Part shown: positions 1 through 9,719 of the stretch, in pieces
How positions within the stretch are numbered: the first letter of the stretch is position 1
Layout: each line of letters starts with the position of its first letter
Source: Isoetes taiwanensis
Lineage: Eukaryota; Streptophyta; Lycopodiopsida; Isoetales; Isoetaceae
Assembly: GCA_021234155.1 (NCBI GenBank)
Contig: JAJEKV010000002.1
Location: forward strand, 2,330,155-2,394,154
DNA length: 64,000 nucleotides
Direction: 5' to 3'
Position numbers and translations under genes: made by a program
The notes under the pieces: model-generated
Told to the model about the DNA's origin: nothing
Seen by the model: only the letters and a program-made list of their open reading frames with translations
Databases searched by the model: none

Positions 1-1632
1 GCACAAGAAAATCTTGGAAAGAGAAAAGGCTTCTTACCTAAATGCTGCAATAGAGGCAAAAATAACAATAACACGATATGGCAAGAATATTTGAGAAGGA
101 CGCAAAAGGCCAAAGGATACAAAGAATATTCCATAGGCATGAGCAAAGGAAGGTTGCAAATACATAACCTTTGATGTGAGAGCTTCTCATCTTATAACCA
201 TAATTGTTAAGCTGCACAAGAAAATCTTGGAAAGAGAAAAGGCTGCTTACCTAAATGCTGCAATAGAGGCAAAAATAAGAATAACGATATGGCAAGAATA
301 TTTGAGAAGGATGCAAAAGGCCAAAGGATACAAAAAATATTCCATAGGCATGAGCAAAGGAAGGTTGCAATGAAACTTTAAAAATTTTTGAATTATAAGA
401 CCAAACATTCTGGTCCTCTCCTAGTTGCAGTGTAATGTCCCAATTTAAGTAGCGAGCGCATGCAATTGTCCCTTTTGGGCAGTACAACGTCTGGAAATAG
501 GCTATGCAAAGGGGGGGAGGTGATTAGCAAGATTTTTGGGTTAAAGTTACACCAATTCAAAATTTTGCTAATTCTACGGTGAAAGTTTGGGCAGCACTTC
601 CATAATGTATCTGACAAACTAGTTGCATTTGTAAAGTTGGTATTTTTAATTCTTTTTGTTTCTCGGAGTTGATTGTTAGTTGTTTAGGTATCTACCTTGT
701 TAATTTGGGATTTTCAGGTTTGACTAAAAACTTTTTTGGCTTTATTTTAAGGTTGATTTCTTAAGGTCTTAAAAAGTTTTAAGGTTTTTTGGTTGCCGGC
801 TAATTTTCACGATTCTCCAAAAATTGAGAAGGAGGAGGAGTTGCTTTGTTCAGGGAATGCATGCCATTATGCATGTGGCTGCTTCGAAACACCCTGGCTA
901 GAAGTATATTGCCCCAAAATGCCTCGACACAAGTGGCACTACATGTTTATTCGATCTGCTCCATTTTTCTCAGTAGGTTTACGAACAACCGGCAATCTCT
1001 TAGCTTTAATCTTGCGGGCATTGCAACGTTTATATTTTGGCTTCATCTTGAACATCAATTAGTTAATGACGATAGCTCTATTTCAAGTGTTATTTTTGGA
1101 TGATGTATCAAGAAAGTTTTCATTACCAACACATCATTTATTTATCTGATGGAGGTATTATTTTTCCTCTGTCATAAGTAGTATTATCCCATAGCTTTGG
1201 TTGGCGTCTAACTATAATATTATGCATCATGCAGAATAAAGTGGCTCGCAGGTGTCTGCTTTGTCTGATTGTTTGGTTAGGCTTCAGGTTAATGTTTTAG
1301 ACTCTTTTGTGCCAAAAAAAAGGTAACACTACTTTTCTTTTCTACTTGAGATTAAGAGTAAATTCTATGAGGATTCATATATCATCAAGATTGTTTCTGC
1401 GGAAAAAAGAATTGCATATTATACAGTGATGCAATCTGAGTACGTAATCCCATTTTTAATCCGCAGTCTTTCGAATACTTTGTTAAATTAGCTGAGGCAA
1501 GCTCTCTTTAGTCTTTCTTATCAAGGCACACATCCATAGCTATTTCATCTAATGTAACATAGGGTTGGGAATTGCTGATTTTCTTATCAAGAAAGGCATT
1601 CATATCTAATTTGTCTAATACTTAGATTGGTA
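1..1632. repeat. Left arm of a large inverted repeat (IR-A1)
   Basis: This segment reappears in reverse complement at about 39,653-41,760. Matching landmarks include the run beginning tctgctttgtctgattgttt (1,254 here, about 40,020 there) and the block around 1,560-1,632, which matches 39,653-39,720. The first 372 bases hold a tandem duplication with a 213-bp period (copies at 1 and 214). Short open frames inside, for example a basic coiled-coil-like peptide at 176-373, are also present in the partner, but I recognise no protein family. It could be an exon-bearing piece of a host gene or an unclassified repeat. Confidence 0.85.
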
Positions 1633-2394
1633 GCAAGGAGGTATTAAGAGCATTAGAACATCAACAGTGGAGTTGCAGAGCAGCATACATGTGGCATGGC
1701 AATCTGCTATAGAATCCCTGATGATTGAATTCAGAAGCAACAGTGGTTAAAAATGGTGCCATGTTGTATGTGTAGAGCTGCATGGCAGCTAAAGGCAATC
1801 AATGAAAATCCATGGTGCTCTCTTTTTGCGAGTTAATTTCATGTCAGGGCAGACATGGCTCCAGCTAGGATTTATGCTTTAGAGTTGTCAACTTCCATAT
1901 GTTTGCTCCTTGAAGTATTGCTAACATCTTTATGTCTGCTCCTTGGGTTGTTTATATGTACTTCCTTAGTCAGAATTTTACGAATTAGTCACTTATTATT
2001 CACTTTTCTTTAAGTCAAACTGAATCTCTATTTTTTAAATTGCTTCGATTAAACATAAACTGTTATGTTTTTACGCTTGCATGCTCCAATTTGGTTGTAA
2101 GGTCAATGCTAGCCAGTTTGCGTTAATAAGGTAAGCATTAATGTTCATTTTTACTTTGATTGATGAGCTAAGCTATGTCTTTTAAATTAGCTATAGGCCT
2201 AGACTAGGTTATGCTCTGGACCACTTTCATCTGCCCATCATGTCTCCGCAATTATAGCAGCATCAACAGTGTATTTTATTTAACTTCCAATGTAGCTTTT
2301 GAGCTCTAAATGCAGGTGCGTCTCATAAATGATATGGTCATTGAGATTTGTCTAAATCACTAACCTTAAATAAAAATCTAGACTGATAGGACGT
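1633..2394. other. AT-rich interval, nothing recognised
   Basis: I see no supported exon, RNA gene or terminal repeat here. It reads like intronic or intergenic plant DNA. Confidence 0.5.
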
Positions 2395-2520
2395 TCTTTT
2401 GGGCCACGGTTTTTCCCTCGAAAACCCTTCGGGACGGGGGTTTTGTAAGTTTGCTGCGCTCCTTATGGGTCCCATAGGCCGATTGGCCTCAGTGGACGAT
2501 AAAAAATCATTCTCATTTTC
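2395..2520 (+). mobile_element. 3' module of a short retroposon, (TTCTCAT)-like tail
   Basis: The block from ggtttttccctcgaaaaccc through cccataggccgattggcctc and ggacgataaaaaatc is shared with 24,725-24,897 and 36,058-36,190. Each copy ends in a different simple repeat, here a pyrimidine-rich cattctcattttcattctc tail. That is the behaviour of a SINE or LINE 3' end extended by slippage. The 5' limit of this copy is unclear. Confidence 0.6.
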
Positions 2521-2825
2521 ATTCTCTGTTGTTGTCCAATGGTTGGTTTTCCCATTTTCTCTTGGATTATGTGTATAGCCCCTATTAATTGGGTCATTAG
2601 CTAATGATTTTGGGTAAGATGCAGTTAGCCCAGCAAGCTGCAGTTATCTCTGTACATGGTATATTGGCACAACTTTTTCTTCATTTCATTTTTGTGTTGG
2701 TGGAGTGATACACATTTCAATTCTTTTGGTGGCTGCCTTTAATTGTCTATGCTGCATTGTAATTCCTTCCGTGCAGCTTGCATTTACTATTCAAGTCCAT
2801 GTGCCCTCAACAAAGGCTTTAAAAA

Positions 2826-3542
2826 TGTAAGGGGCCCATGGTAGACCGCTCGAGTATTCGAACCTTGAATGTGCCTGTGGGGCGTTCCCAAGACACCAGC
2901 ATAAATGGGTAGAAGCGACTACTCATAAACGTCTAGACGGTTTTGCCCAGTTGGCTAAGGGCATGTCGGTTAGGAACATTATATTTGGTATCAGAGCAGG
3001 GCTCGAGTTCGAGTCTCCATGGGGGCAAAGTATGACCCGGAATACCATTGGACGGTAGGTCATGACTTGGTTTGTGATGCTTAAGGACGAGCATAGTTCT
3101 AGTGGGAGATATTGTAACAGACCCATCGGAGACCGCTCGAGTGGATCTTGGTGTGCGTTCCCGAGACACCGGCATAAATGAATAGAAGCGACTACTCATA
3201 AACGTCTAGATGGTTTTGCCCAGTTGGTTAAGGGCTTGTCTGTTAGGAACGTTACATTTGGTATCAGAGCAGGGCTCGAGTTCGAGTCTCCATGGGGGCA
3301 AGTATGACCCGGAATATCGTTGGACGGTAGGTCATGACTTGGTTTGTGATGCTCGAGGATGAGCATAGTTCTAGTGGGAGAGACTGTAACGGGCCCATGG
3401 TAGACCGCTCGAGTATTCGAACCTTGAATGTGCCTGTGGGGCGTTCCCAAGACACCGGCATAAATGGGTAGAAGCGACTACTCATAAACGTCTAGACGGT
3501 TTTGCCCAGTTGGCTAAGGGCATGTCGGTTAGGAACGTTACA
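2826..3542 (+). mobile_element. TRIM-type retrotransposon with three LTRs and two internal domains
   Basis: Three copies of a short LTR (2,826-2,983; 3,113-3,256; 3,385-3,542; 144-158 bp) start TGTAA and end GTTACA or TTATA. Each of the first two is followed at once by tttggtatcagagc, the primer-binding site for initiator tRNA-Met. The internal domains are only about 128 bp and end in a purine-rich tract (agttctagtgggaga) just before the next LTR. No protein is encoded, so the element is non-autonomous. AAAAA flanks both ends (2,821-2,825 and 3,543-3,547), a plausible 5-bp target duplication. LTR2 lacks about 15 bp near its start. The LTR-internal-LTR-internal-LTR form is expected from unequal LTR recombination. 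Confidence 0.88.
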
Positions 3543-3547
3543 AAAAA

Positions 3548-4600
3548 ATAGCATTTGGAAAGGTTTGCTTTGATCATTTTCAAATATGTAGAACTTTTTT
3601 GTCGTTAACTAATGATTAAGTGCCATTACAACGGTGTAGCTCTGCAAGCAATGAGTATATCAGATTTAGCTTTACATACAAGGGGTTCATTTTCTCACTG
3701 GCAATCTCTGACTTCATCACATCAGTACATTGAATGCTAATGTCATTTTGCAGAAATAATCTGGCTGCATAAAAGTTGACAACTTTTATGCAATGTAGAG
3801 CACACATCTGTGTGGTACTTTGTCTCTTTTACTATTCAATCCAGTATTTTGTGTTGATACATAGCAGTGGATTATGAAATAATGGGTATGGATTATCTGT
3901 TGTTACTTTTGTGTTACTGAGGAAGCGACTTTGCAGCCATGCACATAGCAGTATATGCTTAAAACATAGAATGCATGCTCAGTTAAGGTTCTAAAAGAGT
4001 GGTGGTTTTTGGAACTATCAACCTAGTCCATTTGGGCATGCCATAGATGCCTCTTAAGACGCAACGTTGCTTCCGCCATGAAATTCAAAGCAGTCTTGGG
4101 ACTTCAATTCTAAATTAAATGCGTTTCATGCGATAATCAGGCAATAAGCTTATTAGTGAGACACAAATTTATCTAGGCAAGCAGGGCTGTGAGATATGCA
4201 GTCATTTTCATGAGATATATGTTCTAAATCTTTTGTAGTATTTTTGTTTCTAACTACAGATATATTTGGTGTTGATTAAATGTTTCAGATCATATCCACA
4301 ATATTTTTTACATCTGTGCTATATTGGACGCTTGATGAGTGCTGAGTAGTTGCATGCAAGCATTCTTGCATTTTGGACATCCCTTTACTCGCATCTGCAT
4401 GTGGAGTTCCTTCTGCAACTTATTTGTAAACCTGAAAAGGCCTGTAGGCATGAGGGTCCCTTTTTCCTCTTCAATTGTGTATAGTGTCTCTTAGATGGTT
4501 GTTTATCTTTGTGGTTTCCTCGAAAACCTGAAAGGGCGAGATCTTCATCCTGGGGATAAGCTCCCTTCTTAGAGATACATATGTTATGTTTATGTTTATT
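3548..4600. other. AT-rich interval, nothing recognised
   Basis: Only short unsupported open frames are present. No splice-consistent exon or repeat end was found. Confidence 0.5.
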
Positions 4601-4762
4601 AGCATGTTTCTGTTTATGGAGATGCCCACAAGGAGCATGTTTCTGTTTATGGAGATGCCCATAAGGGCCATTTTGTAGCATGTTTCTGTTTATTGAGATG
4701 CCCACAAGGGCCATTTTGTAGCATGTTTCTGTTTATGGAGATGCCCACAAGGGCCATTTTGT
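4601..4762. repeat. Minisatellite, 43-bp unit, about 4 copies
   Basis: The unit agcatgtttctgtttatgga followed by gatgcccacaagggccattttgt recurs at 4,601 (shortened to 35 bp), 4,636, 4,679 and 4,722. The copies are nearly identical. Confidence 0.9.
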
Positions 4763-5034
4763 CCACCTTGTCTCTATAGCTCTAGAACTATTGTTAGCTG
4801 GAAGTTTGCAGGGTTGAGGAAGAAGACCAGGCAGATGGATTTGGGTTGAAATTTTAATCGTATTAATTTGAATTTCGACGGCATGCTAAGAGAATATGTA
4901 TTAATATACGAATGTTACGTTGTTCATCCCTTATTGTGCCCCTGATAGGAAGAATCCGCGTCGTTGCAGCGTCCTAGAAATGTATGGTTCCCTCTTGTAT
5001 GGCAAAGTGGGGAGTACCACTGGTTTTTTAGCGG

Positions 5035-5640
5035 CTATATTAGCAACGTTTTGTTCGGATGGAAGTCCGCCGTTGTGATTGGCGACACGATCGACAGTTG
5101 TTTCCCGTCTTTTATTCGCGAGAGCATCACGTACAGTAGCCCAGGCGTGAACGCCCTCCTCATGACCATGATTGCCTCTATCGTGGAGCTCTGGCTCTTG
5201 TGCCATGTCATGGTGTACGCCAGCGCGAGCGGGAATGTTCTCTTGAAGATGGTCTTTTGCCCCTGGTGCCTCGACCAGCGTTCGCTTGACGTGCATGTGG
5301 TGGAGGGAGCCGTCGATGTGGACCGTGATGCCTTTCATGTCTCCTGTTTGCTCGCCAGTCTCTATGTAGGCGACTGTTCCTGTCGTTCTGTTGACTATTT
5401 CTCCTGGTATGTCCATGCTGGTAACGATTTAATGATTATGACTCTGCATCCCACGACGACAAAAGGTATCTGGTGGAATGCTGGGTCATCGGTCCAGCTG
5501 CTCATCCCGTCTTCTGCTGTTGCGTTGATATGTACTCGTACCTCGTGGATACGGTCGCTGGGAACATCTTGATCATGCCATCGCGTTGTAATATCGCATT
5601 GTTGCGATATATATTCATGCAATTTCCCTTGTGTTCCTTA
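5035..5640 (-). pseudogene. Pif1-like SF1 DNA helicase, C-terminal fragment
   Basis: The minus strand encodes the 2A/2B end of a Pif1-family helicase, an enzyme that unwinds DNA with ATP. Around 5,400-5,480 it reads IPFVVGCRVIIIK, then (shifted) DIPGEIVNRTTGTVAYIE, the usual stretch between the late motifs. Around 5,185-5,240 another frame reads FPLALAYTMTWHKSQ (motif V region, HKSQ) and at 5,084-5,140 PGLLYVMLSRIKDGKQLSIV (motif VI, Arg in LSR). It ends at TAG 5,035-5,037. Segments sit in different frames, so at least two indels are present. The Walker A/B end is missing. It faces away from the small + gene at 5,698. Pif1-like helicases are common cargo of Helitrons, large DNA transposons and giant viruses; which one this came from cannot be told here. 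Confidence 0.8.
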
Positions 5641-5697
5641 ATCTCGTCAGTTTAAGTGGTCTTTAAGAGTTTATTTTTCATGTGCATTGCTCTTTAC

Positions 5698-6051
5698 ATG
5701 GCTCCTTCTAAGGGCAACTCTAGTACATTTGAATCGAGAAAAAGGAAGGCTACTAAACAGGTTTTTTGTAGTGTGCATTTTTTTTTCTGGGGTTTCATAT
5801 GTGGATGTTGTTTCTATTTGTTCTTTTTTTTTTGTGTCAAACATGTTTAGGCTTGGGAGCTTTTAGTGGAAAAGATAAAACAAGCATATCCTACGCCGGT
5901 TTCATCGAGCTCAAAAAGGTTTACTTTAGGCAGTGCTCATATGCGTCATTTGAATTTGTGCGGGATGGAACCCAAGGCATACATAAAAGGTTGGGAAACC
6001 AAGAAGAGAGAGCGAGTCTTACAAAGGAGAACAACGATGGCCCTGCAGATG
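5698..6051 (+). CDS. Small basic protein, two exons, partial, unrecognised
   Basis: Exon 1 (5,698-5,760) starts MAPSKGNSSTFESRKRKATK and ends CAG before GTTTTT. The intron 5,761-5,850 ends in a pyrimidine-rich stretch and TTTAG. Exon 2 (5,851-6,051) continues in phase with AWELLVEKIKQAYPTPVSSS and a run of Lys/Arg, ending at ATG before GTATGCG. The joined frame has no stop or frameshift over about 88 codons, unusual in this window. RKRKATK could be a nuclear localisation signal. If the last donor is not used, the frame runs on to a stop near 6,111. I recognise no family. It is divergent from the helicase fragment and is followed 90 bp later by the palindrome cluster, so it may be cargo of the same element. 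Confidence 0.5.
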
Positions 6052-6142
6052 GTATGCGTATCAGTGGTTTCTTTTTTCTTCCCCTTTTTGCTTTTGATTG
6101 TATTAGTGTGAGTTTCACTTCTACAACGCAACAAGTTAGAGT

Positions 6143-6244
6143 GTGTATTCCAGAATACGTTTTCGCTGACTCAAAGGAGTAAAAGTGTATTCTGGAATAC
6201 ACTTTTACACTACAAGAAGTGAGAAGGTGTATTCTGGAATACAC
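6143..6244. repeat. Three GTGTATTC-NN-GAATACAC palindromes at 42-bp spacing
   Basis: Palindromes start at 6,143, 6,185 and 6,227, exactly 42 bp apart. The middle one extends to a near-perfect 26-bp dyad, AAAAGTGTATTC|TGGAATACACTTTT. The same motif forms a longer array at 8,265-8,560, and single copies lie at 6,634, about 9,570, about 9,647, 27,398 and 28,133. A dyad repeated on a helical spacing is typical of a protein-binding array, such as subterminal transposase sites or an origin. Confidence 0.85.
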
Positions 6245-6351
6245 TTTCGTTCCCTCGAGGGTGAGAAAGCATTTCCAGGAGCACCAGATTGCTGTTATCT
6301 GGAGGAAATTGTAGAATTCTACAAGTGAAAAGGCAGCAATGATTGTAATGC

Positions 6352-6948
6352 TTACTTGTGCAACTCCTTCGACATTTCTTCGAGTGTGAACTCCTTGTCC
6401 ACCACCTTTTGCAGAAGCTGTTCTAGTAATTCTGTGTCAGTGAACCCCTGCATCTCCCTCCAGACAGTGATGGTCATTTCTTTCTTTGGCACGTCGCTGC
6501 CTTTCTTCTTCTCCGACACCTTTCCCTTACTTTTTAGCTCACCGCGCTCAAACATATTAAATATTTCGTTTTGGAGCTCCCAGATCTGCAAACAAAAAAA
6601 GAAACTTAGAAGCTAGTTGTACACTAAATCTTATTCTGGAATACGCTTGCAACCTTACCCGGCCATCCCTGAACGCTAGCTGAAACCAATTGTCATGACC
6701 AATGAGTGATGCCCGTTTGTTCGCCTCGTCGTATTTAAGGCAACACTCAATGGCACAAGCTTCTTTAAGTTCAAGGGAGTACTGTGGCTTTTTGAGATCC
6801 TCTCCGTACTTCTCCTTGAAGATGACATATTCTCTGTGCATGAATCTGATTTTGTCGACAAAGCTCATTTTTAACTTGTACTCGTTGTCAGCGTTGTGAG
6901 TGTTGGCAACGATTTTGGCTTCCTCGTCGGTCAAACCCGATGACCGCA
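6352..6948 (-). CDS. Unrecognised protein, two 3'-proximal exons
   Basis: Exon (6,948 down to 6,659) begins after a CAG acceptor and reads RSSGLTDEEAKIVANTHNAD, then a Lys/Glu-rich helical stretch ending FQLAFRDGR at a GTAAGG donor. The 73-bp intron (6,658-6,586) contains a TATTCTGGAATA palindrome and ends TTTGTTTGCAG. The next exon (6,585 down to 6,352) reads IWELQNEIFNMFERGELKSK, then a KKK-rich linker, then MQGFTDTELLEQLLQKVVDK and FTLEEMSKELHK, where it meets either TAA or a GTAAGC donor. Both exons are in phase and open. The composition is charged and mostly helical, with no signal or membrane segment. I do not recognise the family. It is probably element cargo, since the palindrome lies inside its intron. 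Confidence 0.5.
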
Positions 6949-6959
6949 CTGGAGAACGC

Positions 6960-8035
6960 AGACAAAGTACCTAGGATTCTTTTTTTCTTTGTATAATTGC
7001 CTCCTTGCCTTAAAATTTTGTGGTTCCCACCCAAAACATAATGCGTATATGTGTCCGCATTTTCTCTATCGTACTCTGCGGGGAGTTGTGCCTTTGCTCT
7101 CTATCAACAAGAACAACAATTGGAGCAACATGTGCATTGGGATTGCTCTCGGATTACGTCCTTGAGGTTCCTCGGATGGTCGCATATATCTTTCGAACTG
7201 CGGTGGTCGGTTCACCAGCTTCATTTTTTGGAGGAAGCTTCATAGATGTGACCGCAAATAAATGACACCTTGCACAAATTTGTGTGCGGTTTATCTCTTC
7301 CATTTTTTCTTTTTTTTATCAACTTTTTTTTTTCTTTGATGGCAACGCGAGGTGCTTTGCCTTTCCCCTTCTTCTTCTTGTGTGCATCCTCGGGGAGCAT
7401 CTTACATTTCAATGATATCCGTTTTTTCTTTTCTTAGGCTCTTTAGCAGCTATGGTTTGCCTCTGCTTCTTTGGCGGTGGTGGAGGTGGCTGCTCTTCGA
7501 ACCCGATGAACTCACGGATGGGCTCATGAGAACCGTGATGGACTCCCCGATAAATTCCCTTGATCTTCCTCTTCCTCGTGCCGGATTATTTGTAGGGGAA
7601 CTCCTCGCTTTGTGAGCTACTCTGACGGCATTGATTATGGGCCATAAGCGATCTCTTGTTCATATAGTGAGAACAATACTTATAAAGTGCGGTGGATTTA
7701 CTTTCACCAATCTAAAATAGGCTTCATCAACATGAATGAAACCTTGAGATGTCGTGAAAACGGTCTCCGGCGTTGTCCCGACTCCCATTTCGGCTTGAAT
7801 GGTTCCCATGCGGACAAATTCTGTCATCGTACCTTTTTGAACCGGCACTCAAGCCGGACATGTAAGAGCGTAAAGGTCTTTGTACTTTCAATTTGTACCC
7901 CTTGTGAAGAACCAGCGAGTTTGGTAGTTCTCGTAAATCGCAGCGTAGCGAGTTTCTTCAACCCGTCTCGTGGGTGCGGTTTCGACCGATTTTAATGGTC
8001 TTCTTGTGTTGTTTTTCTTGCTGCCATCTTGCCTG
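6960..8035 (-). pseudogene. Degraded upstream part of the unrecognised lysine-rich gene
   Basis: Minus-strand coding-like fragments run through this region in shifting frames. After an acceptor near 8,035 comes a peptide with PTRRVEETRYAAIYENYQTR. At 7,848-7,690 another reads MGVGTTPETVFTTSQGFIHV. At 7,540-7,400 a proline/lysine stretch (FEEQPPPPPPKKQR, KEPKKRKNG) is followed by KKKKGKGKAPRVAIKEKKK near 7,350. Several stops and frame changes interrupt it. The Pro-rich, Lys-rich character recalls the N-terminal extension of the H3-fold protein at 29-30 kb, but I could not align them convincingly. Confidence 0.35.
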
Positions 8036-8264
8036 TACAAAATGTGTGTAAAAACTTCTTTTTTAGTGAAAAAAGCGGCATTAAAACTATTCGAATACAA
8101 AATGACTTGAGACAATGACAAAAAAGTACAAAAAGAGGACAAAATGACCAAAACAACAATGCTTCCTTGACCAAAAACAGGTAGAAACATGTCTAGAAAG
8201 CGGAGAAAACGCCCTAAATTCAAGAAAAATTCAAAAGAATCGTCCTTCAAAACCTAAAGTCACT

Positions 8265-8560
8265 AAAGTGTATTCGAGGAATACACTTTTGCCTTCAGCG
8301 TGAAGGCGAAGTGTATCAGGAATACACTTTGCCACTTTGAAAGTGTATTAGGAATACACTTTCGCCAGGGGTTAAGCCAAAGTGTATTAGGAATACACTT
8401 TTCGCCTTCCTGTGAAGGCAAAAGTGTATTCGAATACATACACTTTGTCCAGCTAAAGCGAAAGTGTATTAGGAATACACTTTGGCTCGTGGTGTAAGCA
8501 AAGTGTATTAGGAATACACTTTCGCCTTCCTTGAAAAGGCAAAAGTGTATTCGAGAATAA
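8265..8560. repeat. Array of eight phased palindromes, GTGTATTAGGAATACAC type
   Basis: Dyads of the form AAAGTGTATTNNGAATACACTTT are centred near 8,277, 8,319, 8,351, 8,390, 8,432, 8,472, 8,511 and 8,552, so spacing is 32-42 bp and mostly 39-42. Between them lie a second, smaller dyad (CGCCTTC-N-GAAGGC, at about 8,292, 8,403 and 8,523) and related GCC..GGC spacers. Only the palindromes are conserved. This matches the cluster at 6,143-6,244 and is immediately followed by a LINE insertion. Confidence 0.9.
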
Positions 8561-8590
8561 GAAACAAACTAAAAATGATGGTGCGTTGTA

Positions 8591-9540
8591 CTTTTTTTTT
8601 TTTTTTTTTTTTTTGAGGGTAAGAAAATGATATATATTAATTGGTATTATAATACATATTTCCTATATGTAGGAACCATAAGTAAAGAATAACAAGTACC
8701 AAATTTAAACAAGGGCCGACCTTTGTAAGTTGAGACTCGGATCATCCCGGGATCATCGTCATCTACCCAAAGTGACACTTGAAGAACATGTAGAAGCCTT
8801 GAATCACCGCCAAGCTTTGTCCAAAGGCGTGTTGTAGTAACGTCCAAATTTTTAGATGGTGGGCTAAAGCCATAAGTGCCACCTCCAAATTGAAGATGTT
8901 CTTTAGTCTGTCTAAAAAAAAAGAGTCGGTCCACCAAGAGCAATTCCACATCTGTGTTTCAGATTGCCCTTGAGTACTATATTAACCGGTGATCTTTGAT
9001 ATTGTGTCTCCATCGATTCTGAGTAGTATCCGAGGCCAAATACATTGTTCGATGTAATACCGATGAGAGGACACGCCCACTTCCAAAAGTCCGAGGATCT
9101 TGGGACGAGAAAAATAGGTGAGAGAGGTTTTTCGTATTGTTGCGACCCAAGTGGGCAGCTATCTATAGCGAGTAGTCTCCTTTGATGGAGCACCTCCATA
9201 GTGCTAATTCCACCCTGTAAGGCTAGCCATCTAAAAAATTGCAATCTTTTGGAGCAGATGTTTGACCATGAATTGACTAGTAACTGTGAAGTGAGCATGA
9301 CGTCTATACCTAATCCGTTAGCAGCCTTTAGGGGGGATGCTGGGCGGAGGAGGTAGTAGATAGTACTTAGTTGCTCACCTGTCCATGTCTTCTCTATGTG
9401 GAACGGAATACAGTCTCTGAATATTATATTATATTTGGCCGGGCGACTTGAGCTCGAGGACTGGAATACATAGCGAAAGGCGCCAAAATTTCCTTTTAAA
9501 GGTGTCCATTCCGTCTTGCTCGTTTTATATGTGAAGTGGA
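8591..9540 (-). mobile_element. 5'-truncated L1-type LINE, 3' end with zf-RVT-like domain and poly(A)
   Basis: Reading the minus strand, a peptide runs from about 9,540 to 8,650. It contains FFRWLALQGGISTMEVLHQR, then LLAIDSCPLGSQQYEKPLSP and DFWKWACPLIGIT. This is the layout of the zinc-binding zf-RVT domain near the end of plant L1 ORF2 (K/R-FFxWLAxxG, CPLC, a His partly lost, W). The second CPLC cysteine is replaced by Gly, so the finger is damaged. A run of about 24 T at 8,591-8,614 is the poly(A) tail on the minus strand. It inserted between the palindrome array and the further palindrome copies at 9,545-9,660. Confidence 0.8.
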
Positions 9541-9544
9541 ATAC

Positions 9545-9660
9545 ATTTGGCCTTACTGTTCTGCTCTAGTGTATTCGGGAATAGCTTTTAGTTTGCCTTT
9601 CGCTTAATTGTTGCAGGAACTTCTACTTGTACTAGGCGGGCTTGTATTCTGGAATAAGAA
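9545..9660. repeat. Outlying TATTC..GAATA palindromes upstream of the DUF7869-type gene
   Basis: GTGTATTCGGGAATA (about 9,571) and TTGTATTCTGGAATAAGAAA (about 9,643) continue the palindrome family on the far side of the LINE. They lie 60-150 bp before the presumed start of the + gene at 9,720. Confidence 0.7.
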
Positions 9661-9719
9661 AAGCTCAAGAGAGAGAAACATTCTCTAAACTCTACACTTT
9701 GTTTTTGCGGTTCTTAAGA

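Noticed and set aside
2941-3010. tRNA gene suggested by A-box and B-box words
   Set aside because: The words span an LTR/PBS junction of a TRIM and no cloverleaf with a proper anticodon stem was found; the B-box word follows from the extended tRNA-Met primer site.
4964-5572. 202-codon open frame on the + strand
   Set aside because: It is antisense to the Pif1-like helicase motifs and has no recognisable family; the minus strand explains the openness.
7260-8035. Histone-tail-like start MAARKTTQ near 8,028 on the minus strand
   Set aside because: The frame stops after 11 codons and no histone fold follows.
8265-8560. Regular short repeats resembling a CRISPR array
   Set aside because: The repeats are palindromes with short, related spacers in plant nuclear DNA and no cas genes.
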